Assembly: GCA_021613535.1 (NCBI GenBank) | Contig: CP075492.1 | Location: forward strand, 3,162,001 to 3,226,000 | Length of the DNA stretch: 64,000 nt | Reading direction: 5' to 3' | Source of the DNA: Adineta vaga | Taxonomy: Eukaryota > Rotifera | In this document: positions 13,255 to 24,931 of the stretch, piece after piece | Layout: each line of letters opens with the position of its first letter | How positions within the stretch are numbered: position 1 is the stretch's first letter | Translations under genes and position numbers: made by a program | Notes under the pieces: model-generated | Told to the model about the DNA's origin: nothing | Database searches by the model: none | Seen by the model: the letters and a program-made list of their open reading frames with translations, nothing else

Positions 13255-13521
13255 TTGTTTTCTATTGTATTTGTTATCTATGAGTAGATTCTTTATTGTA
13301 TCATTTGTTTTGTCGTTTATGTTCTCAATTTCTTCGAAGTGTTGATCTCAAATCATGAATATATGATGTCATTCTTATTCTTATACTTATCAATATTTTC
13401 GACAATTTCTTTATATGTAATATATTTTAAGGATTCACTGATCATATTGTTTGTCAATGTTTAGTAAAACACCAATAATACGAAATGAAAAAATGTTCAT
13501 AACTTGTTCATTTGTCATTAT

Positions 13522-13550
13522 GCCCACACCCATACCCACCCACACCCTTT
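13522..13550. repeat. Telomere-like tract at a duplication edge
   Basis: Reads CCCACACCCATACCCACCC followed by ACACCCTTTC. Homology with the second GPCR block stops here, and the hsp70 fragment starts a few bases later. The matching position in the other copy (17861-17880) is also CCCACATCCACAACC. Confidence 0.65.
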
Positions 13551-13552
13551 CA

Positions 13553-13975
13553 AATCGTTCAGGTCAAACTAATATTGAAATTAAATTCTTTCAAGGTGAA
13601 CAGAAGAAAGCACAAGATAATCATTATCTGGAACTTTTTAAACTCCGTATTTTTCCAGGACTTGAAGGTATATCAATATTCGATGTAAGCTTTTGTATTG
13701 ACGAAAATGGAATTGTAAGTGTCAGTGCAGCAGATAAATACTTTTCAAGGGATTATCAGATTGCAAGGGAGATCTATAAAGAATGTTTATCAAGAGATGA
13801 AATTGAAGTTCTAACTAAAGATGTCGAAAATCATAAGCGAGAAGATAAATTACGACGTGATCAAATCCGAACAATGGCTGCAATTGAATCAATTTGTTAC
13901 AATATCAAAACAAGAATCTATGAAAAAACATTAGTAAATAAAATACAAGAATACAAGAACTTGAAGAGAAATTAA
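13553..13975 (+). pseudogene. Fragment of an hsp70 (DnaK / mitochondrial type) substrate-binding domain
   Basis: Translates as the C-terminal half of an Hsp70. The beta-sandwich reads GQTNIEIKFFQGEQKKAQDN and the strand DVSFCIDENGIVSVSAADK. The lid start LSRDEIEVLTKDVENH follows, and then the reading ends early. There is no ATPase domain, and conserved positions are altered (FPGLEGISIF where the family usually has PxxRGVPQIEV). The fragment starts directly after a telomere-like tract; upstream residues in the same frame belong to the GPCR flank. A DnaK-like mitochondrial or bacterial origin fits better than cytosolic HSC70, but the fragment is short. Confidence 0.75.
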
Positions 13976-14355
13976 AGAAACTGGAAAATATAATGTGATG
14001 TTATGTTGTGTTGTCAAGACAGTTAGTAAAACGTTTCACTGGAATAATCGAGATATACATTCATTCTTTTTTGATTTGTCAATCATTGATCCAATAGATT
14101 TTATTCTAAGTATACAGTACAGAAATAATACTAACTAACGAAAAAAGAATTAGACCTTGTACTTTTGCGTCCTTATGTATGACAGTACGTTGATTACGAA
14201 TTATTTTAGGTAAATCGTCTAAAAATATCGATCATGCGAAGGAAAGATGAAAAGAAAAAAAGAAAAACGTGTTTTGCATGGTAGGAGACGACGACAGTAA
14301 GACGATAAATATTATGAAAAAAACAAAAATCATTTTCGTTTAGGTAAAACAAATA

Positions 14356-15514
14356 ATGATAGCAAGTAGAACCCTGAAAAAATTTGTTTTCTTCGTTGTG
14401 ATTGCAGCTGTTGCTGTCCCATTACGATATGGCTCAACAAATCATAAATATATTTTACTACGGTTAATACATTCGGCACTAACAATAAAAAATTGTTTTG
14501 TTGTTGATAAAAATCGACCAACACTTAGTGCAGCTTATCGTGCTTTTGAAGAAATATTAAAGTCCAATAAAGAACCGCCTTATGATCCATTAGCAGATAC
14601 ATTGACAACGATTCAACAACAACGTGCAAGTTTTCCATTGGGTTATATAATTCCTAAACCGTTTCAGTGTCAAATTACAAAGGAAATATTTATATATGGT
14701 GGACACAACGTAGATGCGTATTGGGTTGATCATCGTCAGAAACATTCACAGAAAAGATCCGATAAAATCATACTCTATTTTCATGGCGGAAGCTATACAT
14801 TAGGAGATATTCATTGTAAGTTATTCTATATCTTTACAGATATAAATGATACATTCCGATATTTTGATAGCTTATAGTGGAACTGAATGTCATTATTCTA
14901 AACTATTCAATATGACTATTCTTCATTTGGAATATCGTCTTATTCCTGAGTACCCTGTGCCCTCTGCTCTTGAAGACGCAGTAGCTATCTATCGTGCACT
15001 GCTTGCTCAGGGCATTGAACCATCTCAAATCTTTATTATGGGTGATTCAGCTGGAGGTGGGCTCGCTCTCTTAACAATTCAGTATTTGATTACTCATCAA
15101 TTGCCTGTTCCACATGGTGTTATTGTCCTAGCACCATGGACTGATCTTTCATTATCTGGTGAAAGTTACACACGAAATCATGATACGGACGTTATGTTCA
15201 ATTCAGACAACACAAAATGGGAAGTTAAAGTGATCGTGGATACTCATGCATCGAAATTACCACCAAACGATCCAATATTTAGTCCACTTTTTGGTTCATT
15301 CAAAGGATTTCCACCAATGTATGTGAATGTTGGTACAGCTGACACACTAGAAGATGATGCAAGAGGAGTCGTCAAAAAAGCACAAGAAGCAGGCGTTAGT
15401 GTTACATTTGAGACAGGTTTACATCTGATGCATGTTTATCCAGCATTCTTTGATTACTTTGCTGAAGCACGTCAGACTCTTGATAATATAAACAAATGGA
15501 TTCATTCAATTTAA
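14356..15514 (+). CDS. Alpha/beta-hydrolase (HSL / arylacetamide-deacetylase-like esterase)
   Basis: Two exons, 14356-14815 and 14871-15514, with a 55-nt intron, give 367 residues. An N-terminal hydrophobic segment (FVFFVVIAAVAVPL) suggests a membrane anchor, as in arylacetamide deacetylase. The oxyanion-hole motif HGG (YFHGGSYTLGD), the nucleophile GDSAGG (FIMGDSAGGGLAL), an acidic residue in TADTLEDD and the histidine in LHLMHVYP form the expected triad and make it an HSL-family carboxylesterase. The intron falls right after the HGG motif. No lesions. Intact, surrounded by pseudogenes; the substrate cannot be told from the sequence. Confidence 0.88.
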
Positions 15515-16336
15515 TCACTGATTATACGAAACCCAACGATATTATAATATTCCTAAAACTAAACTCATCTAACTATATTGTATTGTCTTTTCGAAAATAT
15601 ACTTTCTCACATATAATTTCTTAAAAATCGTATGAATCGTACACATTCATAATTATCTATATTCGATTATAAAAGAAAAAAATTGACAATTTATTTCGTC
15701 AAACATTATTCAAGTAGAATAACAAACGATGAAACAACGTCTTGATTTCTTGTGATAATAGTATATCTGCTTTTCTATTTCTATCTTAGATTATGGAAAC
15801 AGTATGATCATACCGTTTTAGATTTGCTGACAAAAGTATCGATTACCAACGAAAGCTTTCTTTAGTCATCCTTTTCTTAGATAAAAATAAAGACAAGCAA
15901 GATTTTTCAAGTTACGTTGTTCGATCATCATTCGTTTTATATTTAATTGAGCAAATGTTATTTTTTCTACAGTTATTGTTTTCTTTCGTCGATATTTCAA
16001 ACAAGTACGAAATTACCTTTTTTCTCCTTTTTCTGCTCAAACAGGTGACGTCATATCTTGCGTAAGTCTTATGTAAATCTCGAGAACTAGCAAAGTTAAG
16101 CAGAACATTAATTAAATCTGCCATACTTTTCTTTTCGAACCTATAAATTCTCCACGCAACTGTTTCCGTTGTTAGATTATGTTTTGTAAGACATTACTCA
16201 GTAAACATTATTTTTACTTTTCGCTTCTGTCTTTTGTTCTAAATAATGAAAAAGAACGATTATTATCTATTCTTCTAACTTGTGAATACCTTTGGAAAAT
16301 ATGTATTAACAATTTTATTCTAGATAACTACTGTTT
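15515..16336. other. Intergenic spacer
   Basis: AT-rich DNA with no convincing coding potential on either strand. One CRE-like GTGACGTCA occurs near 16045. Confidence 0.4.
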
Positions 16337-16597
16337 ATGGCCAATACAGACGTTTTACCAGCGATACCAACTTCATTCGTTTATGAAGATTTGGTCGAAC
16401 AAGTTCAAGCGATACAAAATCAACCGATAGAATTTGAAAATATTCCTGCTGAACGATGGCAAAATAATAAAGATATGCGAAAAGAACTCAAATTCCATTC
16501 ATGCACTTTTATTGATCCATATGGAAATGAAATGATCGAAGAACATATCGATCACGAAGCAACGAATAGTATCGTTCGAAAATATCTGAAAAATTAG
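16337..16597 (+). CDS. Small hypothetical protein, 86 residues
   Basis: An ATG-initiated ORF, rich in charged residues, with no signal peptide, membrane helix or repeats. It includes the segment ERWQNNKDMRKELKFHS followed by IDPYGNEMIEEHID. I do not recognise the family. It lies just upstream of GPCR pseudogene copy B (block start about 16638). Codon use looks normal for the window. It could be a real short gene, the last exon of a longer one or a chance ORF. Confidence 0.45.
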   Translation: MANTDVLPAIPTSFVYEDLVEQVQAIQNQPIEFENIPAERWQNNKDMRKELKFHSCTFIDPYGNEMIEEHIDHEATNSIVRKYLKN

Positions 16598-16723
16598 ATT
16601 CAAATTGGTATATTGGATGCAAATGGTTTATTTTTGATTTCACTTGAATAGAAGACGTTAATACTTTTCATATATATGTTCTTTGATATATATTAATATA
16701 ATCAATTCTCAAGATTTTTTTAC

Positions 16724-17593
16724 ATGAAAATGTCGTTGTTATATATTGGTCAACAAATAACGATTTTTGGTGAATGTTCAATGTTTCTTAGTGGTATCTT
16801 TGGTAATATAATGAATATATTAATATTTTCAACTGCTCAAACAAATCCAGGAACATTTTATTTTCTCGCTGCATCTATGATTAATATCATTTATTTCATA
16901 GGAAATCTATCATTTCGTATTCTAAGTGTTGGATATAATCTTGATTTTACAATCAACTCTGTCTGGTGGTGTAAATTACGAAATTATCGATATATTATGC
17001 TTGGTCCAATTTCATATACTTGTGTTTGTTTAGTCACAATTCTTTATATCTTCATCAAATCCTCGTATTCGACGTTTTAGTAATCTTAAATGGTCACATC
17101 GAATTTTAATTGTTGTCATTATAATTTGGTGTCTTCATGCCATTCCAGTTCTTCTTTACGTAAATAATGTTCCTCCAAATTCGACTTGTATAAATACAAA
17201 TGCAATTTATCGTGTTTATTTAACAATCTTTGGTGTTGTATTTATTTGTGCAATACCAGTAACAATCTCAATCGTATTTGGATGGTTAACTTATCGAAAT
17301 ATTCAACAAACAAAAACTCTTGCTGAACAACGTGCTGATCGACAAATCGTTCGAATGACATTCGTTCAAGTCATACTTATGATTATAGCTGAAATACCTT
17401 ATACGGTTTTTTCAACTTATCTTTTTCTTACAAATCAAAGATTAAAAAGTTATGATCAACAAATGTATGAATATGTTATTATGCAATTGGTTATGTTGAT
17501 TTCATATCTTTGTTTTGTTGTAAGTTATGCACATTTCACAGAAATTTCATTGGATCAATGAAGAAAGAAAACAAAAACAGTTTGTACATTTGA
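16724..17593 (+). pseudogene. Rhodopsin-like GPCR pseudogene, copy B
   Basis: Second copy of the receptor at 12417-13254, over 90 percent identical by eye. It shares the 8-nt deletion after CLVTI, so the lesion predates the duplication. It keeps the 39 nt that copy A lost. It lacks the TYR insertion in the TM1-TM2 loop (QTNPGT versus RTYRTNPGT), and its 3' frame ends early at 17561. Homology continues past the end to 17860, where a telomere-like tract begins. Confidence 0.85.
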
Positions 17594-17860
17594 TTGTTTT
17601 CTATTGTATTTGTTATCTATGAGTAGATTCTTTATTGTATCATTTGTTTTGTCGTTTATGTTCTCAATTTCTTCGAAGTGTTGATCTCAAATCATGAATA
17701 TATAATGTCATTCTTATTCTTATTCTTATCAATTTTTTCGACAATTTCTTTATATGTGATATATTTTAAAGATTCACTGATCATATTGTTTGTCAATGTT
17801 TAGTAAAACACCAATAATACAAAATGAAAAAATGTTCATAACTTGTTCATTTGTCATTAT

Positions 17861-17880
17861 GCCCACATCCACAACCTTCA
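17861..17880. repeat. Telomere-like tract at a duplication edge
   Basis: CCCACATCCACAACC, a worn one-sided version of the element. It lies between the end of the GPCR block and the GTPase stop codon, 3 nt downstream of that stop. Confidence 0.5.
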
Positions 17881-17882
17881 AT

Positions 17883-18992
17883 CTAATTTTTCGTACTATT
17901 TGGTTTTGAATCGTCTTTCTTCTCCCATTCTTGTTTGCATTTTGCTACGAGTTGATCTGTTGTTGGTTGTACACCATTATTTTCCTTAAAAAGAAGAACT
18001 AATATTCCAATATATGCCTCTCCAAATGCTGTGGTAACGGATGCTGCAATACTTGCATCAATTATACCACCAGCAATTGATCCAACACCTGGAATAAACT
18101 TTAATAATGTAGCTAAACCGAGTCCAATAATAGACGCGCCAGCTGCTGTCGTAAAAATTCCCAATAAAGCCATAACAACACTTCGTTCGATCTCAAAACC
18201 AAAAACTGCTGTTATAGATATAATCATTCCTGTTTCAATTGGCACAAGAAGAGCCATATCAGAAAATGGTATTGGTACGGCTGCTGCTGTTACTGCAGCG
18301 GCCGCTGCGGTTACGACAATAGCCTGTGCCTTGATGAGTTTAGCATTAAAATCGACGTTTTGAGCAGCAAGAAAAGCTATTTGCTGTGCTGCTGGGAGTA
18401 ATTCATCTGTCATTTTTACGAGATTTGGAAGTCCCACTGGTGAAATAGGTGGGTATCCTGCGCGCATAACTTTCTCCTTTGCGACAACAGATATGACTTT
18501 CGAATCTTGAAATTTGTTTTGCACTTCATTAAATAAAGTTTCATCTTCGTCGTAAGATTGTGTAATAACAATAATTACTGGTGTGTATTTGGAAATCATA
18601 TTAACAAAGGCTATTTCACCCTCTTCCAGTCGATGCGACATGTGTGATATACACATCCAAGCTATATGAATATGTTCATTTATATCCTTTTTCTTTTGAC
18701 ACTGTTTTATAAATTGACATACTTCATCCATTATTTTTTTATACTCTTTCATTTCAAGACCACGTGAATCAAACAGTGTTAATAGAGTACCAGGTATCGG
18801 ATATTTTTGTATATTCTTTGTAACTGATGAACCCGTGCCAGTTTGTGCTACATCTTTGTTGAATATTGCATTGATGAGAGTACTCTTACCGACTCCAGTA
18901 CGGCCAACAACTATTATATTTGTTCGACCTAACCTTTTTATTTCGTTGTCAATATCTCGATGTAAAGTTTCATGCGTTTGAAGACCTGCCAT
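17883..18992 (-). CDS. Intronless Era-like GTPase with DUF697-type hydrophobic C-terminus
   Basis: 369 residues in one exon. An N-terminal G domain carries the P-loop VGRTGVGKSTLINAIF (about residues 28-43), a G2 Thr in SSVTKN and a G3-like DSRGLE. The G4 position reads ITQSYDED in place of NKxD. The C-terminal half is Ala/Gly/Ile-rich with several amphipathic or membrane-inserting helices (for example AAGASIIGLGLATLLKFIPG, then GIIDASIAASV), the pattern of bacterial and cyanobacterial GTPases with a DUF697/YcjF-like tail. The base composition is less AT-rich than neighbours. Absence of introns plus a prokaryotic-style architecture suggests horizontal gain; the role may be membrane-associated, but that is inferred. 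Confidence 0.8.
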   Translation of the reverse strand: MAGLQTHETLHRDIDNEIKRLGRTNIIVVGRTGVGKSTLINAIFNKDVAQTGTGSSVTKNIQKYPIPGTLLTLFDSRGLEMKEYKKIMDEVCQFIKQCQKKKDINEHIHIAWMCISHMSHRLEEGEIAFVNMISKYTPVIIVITQSYDEDETLFNEVQNKFQDSKVISVVAKEKVMRAGYPPISPVGLPNLVKMTDELLPAAQQIAFLAAQNVDFNAKLIKAQAIVVTAAAAAVTAAAVPIPFSDMALLVPIETGMIISITAVFGFEIERSVVMALLGIFTTAAGASIIGLGLATLLKFIPGVGSIAGGIIDASIAASVTTAFGEAYIGILVLLFKENNGVQPTTDQLVAKCKQEWEKKDDSKPNSTKN

Positions 18993-19990
18993 TCGTATTC
19001 ACTGGTACCGATGAAAACTATAAATGAATAGCATAGAAATTGTATTTAAAGATGAGGATCATCATGTCAGTAAAAGTCATTTAGTTTTCTTTTTCTGCTC
19101 ATGCACGTAGACGAAGTAAGCAACTCATTCGAATATAATTAGGTATATACTAACGGCAATGGCTTTTTATCGCGCAATATAGCTTCGGTGCGTCACGGTA
19201 CGCAACACTATTTTGCTATTTTTCTTATTCTTTATTGGATGAAAGAAAAAACAAATATATACATTTAACATAAGTGAAGCGAGCAGCCAATTGATGGAGC
19301 ATTTACCGCAATTTGTCTCAGGTATTAGTAGAGTACGCCATCTATTATCTCTTAACCTCCTCTCACTTTATTTTATTATTCATAGCTCTATATAGTTGTA
19401 CATATGTATATGTCACAGTTGACATGAGAATTTCAGTTGAGATTGGAATGCGCGAAAAAAAAATAGAAAAACAAAATAAAACAGAGAAATAAAAAAAGAG
19501 ATAAATACAATCGAAATAAAATCATAGATAATAGATTTCAAAAAAAAAAAGAAAGAAAAAAAAATTCTTTTTTTCCACCATATTGCTTCTATTATTGAAC
19601 AAAATAAAAATCAATAGAAAATTATCAGTAAAAATCGTTTTAAATAATGCATTCAGTTTACGTTATCATAAACTAATAAAAAGGATTCTTTTATACATTT
19701 CTTCCCAATATTTCACAATTCATCTTTTAATAATACCTTTGAAATCAAATTCTACGTACATATAAATAAATTAAATTATAAGAAAATTGTATTTCAATGT
19801 ATCCCTATGTTAATATTCATTGAATAAGCATAATCCTATTTTTTTCCTGCTCAAATTAAAAACTCATTTATTGAAAAGCAATATAAACACAGCTCACTAT
19901 GACAACATTAATTAACTTAGAAACTACATACATCATTTACTATGTCTTTGTTTTTTCTCTTTTTCTTCTTAATTTATTGAATTCAATTTC
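18993..19990. other. Intergenic, left flank of the integrase cluster
   Basis: No gene seen. Purine-rich A-tracts fill 19440-19570. I searched by eye for a terminal inverted repeat matching the right flank near 28680 and found none. Confidence 0.4.
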
Positions 19991-21979
19991 ATGGAAATAT
20001 TTATTTCGAAACTGAAATCATATATCGATAATCTTGATGAAAAAAAAAGAGAAAAATATACAATCAACAATGATATGTATTATAATATGATGAAAGTATT
20101 AAAAAAAGAAAAAATAGACGCCTCACCAAAATTCAAATTTTGGGTGCGACATACATTTATATTAATGGAAATTGGATCAAATAATGTAATATATAATAAA
20201 AAATCTAATTTGCCATTAATTACACAAGAAAACATGTATCAAAAAATTAAAGATTGCCACACAAACGTTGGTCATTCTGGTAGAGACAAAACATGGAGCG
20301 AGGTTCATACACTAAATTTACTTATAATTAATAAACAGAATTTTGAATAGGTCAAAAAACGATATGCTGGAATACCTCAACAAGCTGTTATTATCTTCAT
20401 CGCCATGTGCGATGCATGTCAAACTAGACGTTCTTTCTATAAACCACCAGCTGGAAAACCAATAGTTTCAATTGGTTTTCTAACTAGATTTCAGGTCGAT
20501 TTAATAGATATGCGAAGTACAGCATATGATGGATATAATTTTATAATGCATTGTAAAGATCATTTTACTAAATTCAGTTGGTTATTTGCATTGAAATCGA
20601 AAGAAGCTAGTGGTGTCGCTGTTCATTTAAAAAACATATTCTATACATTTGGTCCACCTAAAATTTTACAATCCGACAATGGAAAAGAATTCGTGTAAAA
20701 AAATTATTCTATATGCTATTAAATAAATCTTTATTTAGGGCCAATGTCATTTTAAATTTAAAAAATCTATGGCCAGATTTATTAATCATTAATGGACGTG
20801 CACGACATCCACAGAGCCAAGGTCTTGTTGAACGATCCAATGCTGTAGTTCAACAAATGTTAGGTAAATGGCTTGATGTAAATGAAACTTCTGACTGGCC
20901 AAGTGGTTTAGGTAAATGAAATTACAAGATAAAATTCTCATTTCATTCAAAAATATTTTTATTAAAAGGACCTGTGATGTTGGCAGTCAACAACTGTATT
21001 TCACAAACAACAAAGAAAACAGCATACGAAATGGTTTTCGGTCAACCATGTAGAATTGATCATGAATTCTGGTTAGAATTACATAAAGAATCATCGAAAA
21101 ACGATTCAATTGTAAATGAAGAAGATTTACCTGAATCATTTCTCGCAAATTTAAATGCAGTTACAACATCAGTTCGTAGAAATCTAAAATTACGTGTTCA
21201 TTTTTCTTCTTTTATTTACATTTTTCTTTATTCTTTAGACCAACATCGATCATCAACAGATAATTTCTGATGAACAAACATCATCTAGATCATCATTTCA
21301 ATCTGATTTCGATGCACCTACTGAGTACATGATTTTCATTCTTTTTTTCCTATAATTCTAATTCATATGATATTCTTGATTTATAATAGACAATCAACTG
21401 AAACAGCACATAAACGAATACGTGACGAAGCTGAAAAGCATTATATCAATACAGCAGGTACAATTAAAAGATCAATTTTATTTCATTGATACTTGTAAAA
21501 TATAATTCATATCCATTTCAGAACGACAACTAAAAATTTATGAACGTGGTTTGAAAAAACAAAAATCTTTCCAAATCAATGATATTATTGGATTGAAAAT
21601 AGCTGATGTTGACCGTTCACATACAGCACCAAGTATTTTACCTTGTAAAATTATTAAAATTATAACAAAAGATGATTCAAACAATATATTTTATAAACTC
21701 GCCACAGAAGATGGAATTATTAGTGAATTATTTCAATCATCTGATTTCATGGATTTAACACAAACTGTCTCTGCTAATTTAAGAAGAACAGATACAAGTC
21801 AAATACCGATTGTCACATTTATTCAAGCTTGTAAAATATTTACTAAATTCAAAACAAGTAGACCATGTAAATGCGCAGGAAATTGTGATAGTAATCGTTG
21901 TCCGTGTAAGAAACGACTTATGAAATGTTGTACTAAATGTCATCGTGGTAATTCTAATACATGTAAAAACAATGTTTAA
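19991..21979 (+). CDS. KRBA2-like DDE integrase with C-terminal CXC motif
   Basis: Seven exons in consistent phase (19991-20302, 20351-20694, 20739-20911, 20969-21195, 21239-21324, 21390-21457, 21522-21979) give 555 residues. Order: an H2C2 zinc-binding segment (HTNVGHSGRDKTW ... CDACQTRR); an rve integrase core with catalytic D in FQVDLIDM, D in LQSDNGKEF and E in QGLVERSN, the last two about 36 residues apart; a basic linker; and a Cys-rich tail (CKCAGNCDSNRCPCKK, then CCTKCHRG) of the TCR/CXC type. This is the make-up of the gypsy/Ginger-derived integrases annotated as KRAB-A domain-containing protein 2. No lesions, so it may be active or domesticated. It is the first of three plus-strand genes that may form one element. 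Confidence 0.88.
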
Positions 21980-22635
21980 TTCTTTAATATCATTCAATCA
22001 TTCAAACTGTTTTTCTTAAAATAAATATTCTCGACTTTTATGAAAATCGCAGAAACCATCATTATCAGAACATAAATCATATAAATCAATTTCAGAAACA
22101 AATAAATAAAAGAATCGTAGAAAAAAAGCAGTCACTGTCTTATCATGTGGTTTAGAATTCCCCACATTATTCATATCTTTTAACGCTGTTTTCAATTCAT
22201 GCAATAAATCAGTTTATTAAAGAGCCATTTTTATATCTATTTATTTGATTTCATTAGTTGCTTAGATACGACATATTGAAAATAATTCCGTTTGCATCGT
22301 TAACCTCATCACATTATCATACTTAATAAATAAGAAATCTATTTGTTGACTGAAATAAATATTTCCATTGATTATTTATTTCATTCAATTCGTAACAACT
22401 CATATTTTACTTTCCGTATCATTTACAAACCTATCCTAATCTATCACTGTGAACAAAAATCGACTCATTCAATCTGATATTGCATTGTATGTAACTAATC
22501 ATATCCAATAAATAAATTCGTATTAATATCATTTACTAATCAATTACAAGTATTAATACATAATTCTTAACACCCAAAAATATTTGCTCGAAATATTTCA
22601 TTTTTTTATCTTAATATTTCATTTCAGATAATCAA
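21980..22635. other. Spacer between integrase and RPA-like gene
   Basis: Very AT-rich, no coding potential. A splice-acceptor-like TATTTCATTTCAG ends at 22627, just before the next ATG, so the RPA-like gene may have an untranslated first exon here. Confidence 0.4.
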
Positions 22636-24320
22636 ATGAATAAGAAACATAAAAAATCTAATACAAAGGAAATTGTGAATACTGTTTCAATCGCAACGTG
22701 AATTTAACTAATCTTATTTTCATGCAACAATGATTACAATAATTTTCTTTTTTATCTAGAAATGATAATACCCTACCTATAACAACAACACAAGAACAAG
22801 AACGAGAAGAAGAAGAATATGATGAGAATGACGATCATGATAATGAGAACAATACAAATCCATCACATTCTCTTACAACAACAGGTAATTTATTGCAAAT
22901 ATTCAAAACTTCTCACGTAAATGAGCAAATACATTTATTGTTGTCCTAAAAAAACATAATATAATACTTGCTATGTATATTGACATAATATTTCTAAATA
23001 ATTCAGTTTGACTAAAGACAACCCAATACTACTTGAGGTAGATGTCATGTTGATAGATTTCTTTCTATCGTATTTCATTTATTTTTAGCAGTACAACCAA
23101 TTCTGATTAATATAAATGATATCACTACCGATATAAAATTCGTGTATGTCATTAATACAAATTTTTACAATTATAATGATAAAAATCAGTTCAGTTTGAT
23201 TCACAAATCATTCCTAATATTTTATCTAACTTTATATTCAATCTTTATTTTCAATTTCATTCAAATTTAGATGGAAAATTCATGGATTTGTCACTTGCAT
23301 TTATCCTAAACGAACATTTACAAATTCTCATGGTGTTGGTGAAATTTCAAACTGGGATATAACCGATGAATCAGGTTCAATTACATTGGTGGCATTTAAC
23401 TTAAATTCACATATAATGGCTGATAAATTGAAAATAAATCAAGTACATAATTAAGAAAGAATTTATCACCATAATCTTCTTTTTGTTAATAGGCATATGA
23501 ACTGTCAAATTTAATAATCAGAAGTGCAGTTGATATGTACAAAACATTACCACATCCATTTCAATTAACTTGTACAAATGCAACATGTGTTCGTGATATT
23601 CATCCACCATTTAATATTACACAAATCACATACAATTTCACACCATTGAATCAAATAAACACTCTTCCATTGAATACAATAATTGGTGAGATGTTTCAAT
23701 ATTATCACAGACATTATTCAATTATTCCAAATATAAGATAACACATTTTAATTGAACATAAATCGTCGACAATAAGAAACAAAAAAATTTCGAGCAGATC
23801 ACTAATCAATTTCCCTTTATGCATAAGAAATAAATAATACTAAATACTAGAATCTACATATTAATTAAAAATATCCCACAAAAAATCTATATGAATAATA
23901 TGATTTATAATAATAATTTTTATTTAGATGTTGAAGTACGAGTTCTGCGTGATTTTGGTGTAACAACTGGTACAAAAAATGATTCAGTATGGAGTCGGCG
24001 CGATATACATGTTGATCAAGATGCTTCTCATATTGGTATGACTTTATGGAATGAACAAGTAAAGTAAAATAAATTAATCTATTACTTGAATTAATAATTA
24101 TATAATCTCTTAGGCTCGATTCATAAAAAAGAGTATGATTCATCTTCGATTAAAATTTAAAAATATAAAAATATCTTGGTATGAAGGCATGTAATAAAAA
24201 AACAATTCATATTCTTCACAATATAATTATCGAATAAACGTTTTTATTTTAGGAACACGATTCTTAGTTACTCTACCAAACACACAAATGAAAGTATTTC
24301 GAAATAATTCGATAAAATAA
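22636..24320 (+). CDS. RPA70-like single-strand DNA-binding protein (two OB folds)
   Basis: About 290 residues from eight or so exons: 22636-22697, 22760-22884, 23089-23143, 23271-23442, 23493-23685, 23928-24058, from 24114, and a last exon from 24253. After an acidic Glu/Asp-rich leader come two OB folds like DBD-A and DBD-B of replication protein A subunit 1. DBD-A: VWKIHGFVTCIYPKRTFTNS, then GEISNWDITDESGSITLVAF. DBD-B: VDVEVRVLRDFG, later IGMTLWNEQARFI. The last splice is uncertain: a GT donor at 24191 ends the protein at 24307, a GC donor at 24187 at 24320. The N- and C-terminal RPA70 domains are missing, so this is not the housekeeping subunit. It lies between an integrase and a P-loop ATPase; RPA-like proteins are known passengers of some DNA transposons, such as plant Helitrons. 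Confidence 0.75.
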
Positions 24321-24603
24321 CAAAACGTTCTCTCAACAAACAAATCGATGTAAAAGAAATCGAAATCACATTTATTTTTTTATTTTATTTTCATCGATAT
24401 TTATCGTTTCAATGGGATTTGTTTTTCAATCTATAAATATTCAATCTGATTTTCGATTCAATTATTAATTTCGATTCTATTTTATGATAACAATAAAGAA
24501 ATAAGAAAAAACTTCTAAAGGATCTTCTGATAATAAACAAAGATAAAAAAATAAATTCAGCTCTTAATCATCAAGAGAGTTTCTCCATAAGCATGTGATA
24601 TAT

Positions 24604-24637
24604 TGGTGTTGACACCCACATCCTCATACTGACACCG
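24604..24637. repeat. Telomere-like element (degenerate)
   Basis: TTGGTGTTGACACCCACATCC: a short GGTGTTGACACC palindrome joined to CCCACATCC, between the RPA-like and ATPase genes. Confidence 0.35.
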
Positions 24638-24931
24638 TTCGTTTATTCTGAACAAATCACGCAGACCAAATCGTCTCCTGAGAGAGATGAGATTGTATCT
24701 TCCATGAGCAGGATATATGATACCACTCATATAAATGTAGCAATATGTTCAAGATTCTCTTAGTTTTATAGGAAATTTCTTCGATTTGCAAGAAACAGAA
24801 AATAAATATGAGATTAGAAAATTTTACCACCTTTTTCTCATTGGTTACATCAAATATTTCAAAACGGACAATAGAATCATATCATTCTACATTCCAAAAT
24901 CAAACTTAAATTCGTTACAAAAACAATATCA

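Noticed and set aside
18031-18363. 110-codon plus-strand ORF
   Set aside because: Antisense shadow of the Ala/Gly-rich half of the GTPase gene.
22016-22204. Minus-strand ORF downstream of the integrase
   Set aside because: Short, no domain, sits in very AT-rich spacer; chance ORF.
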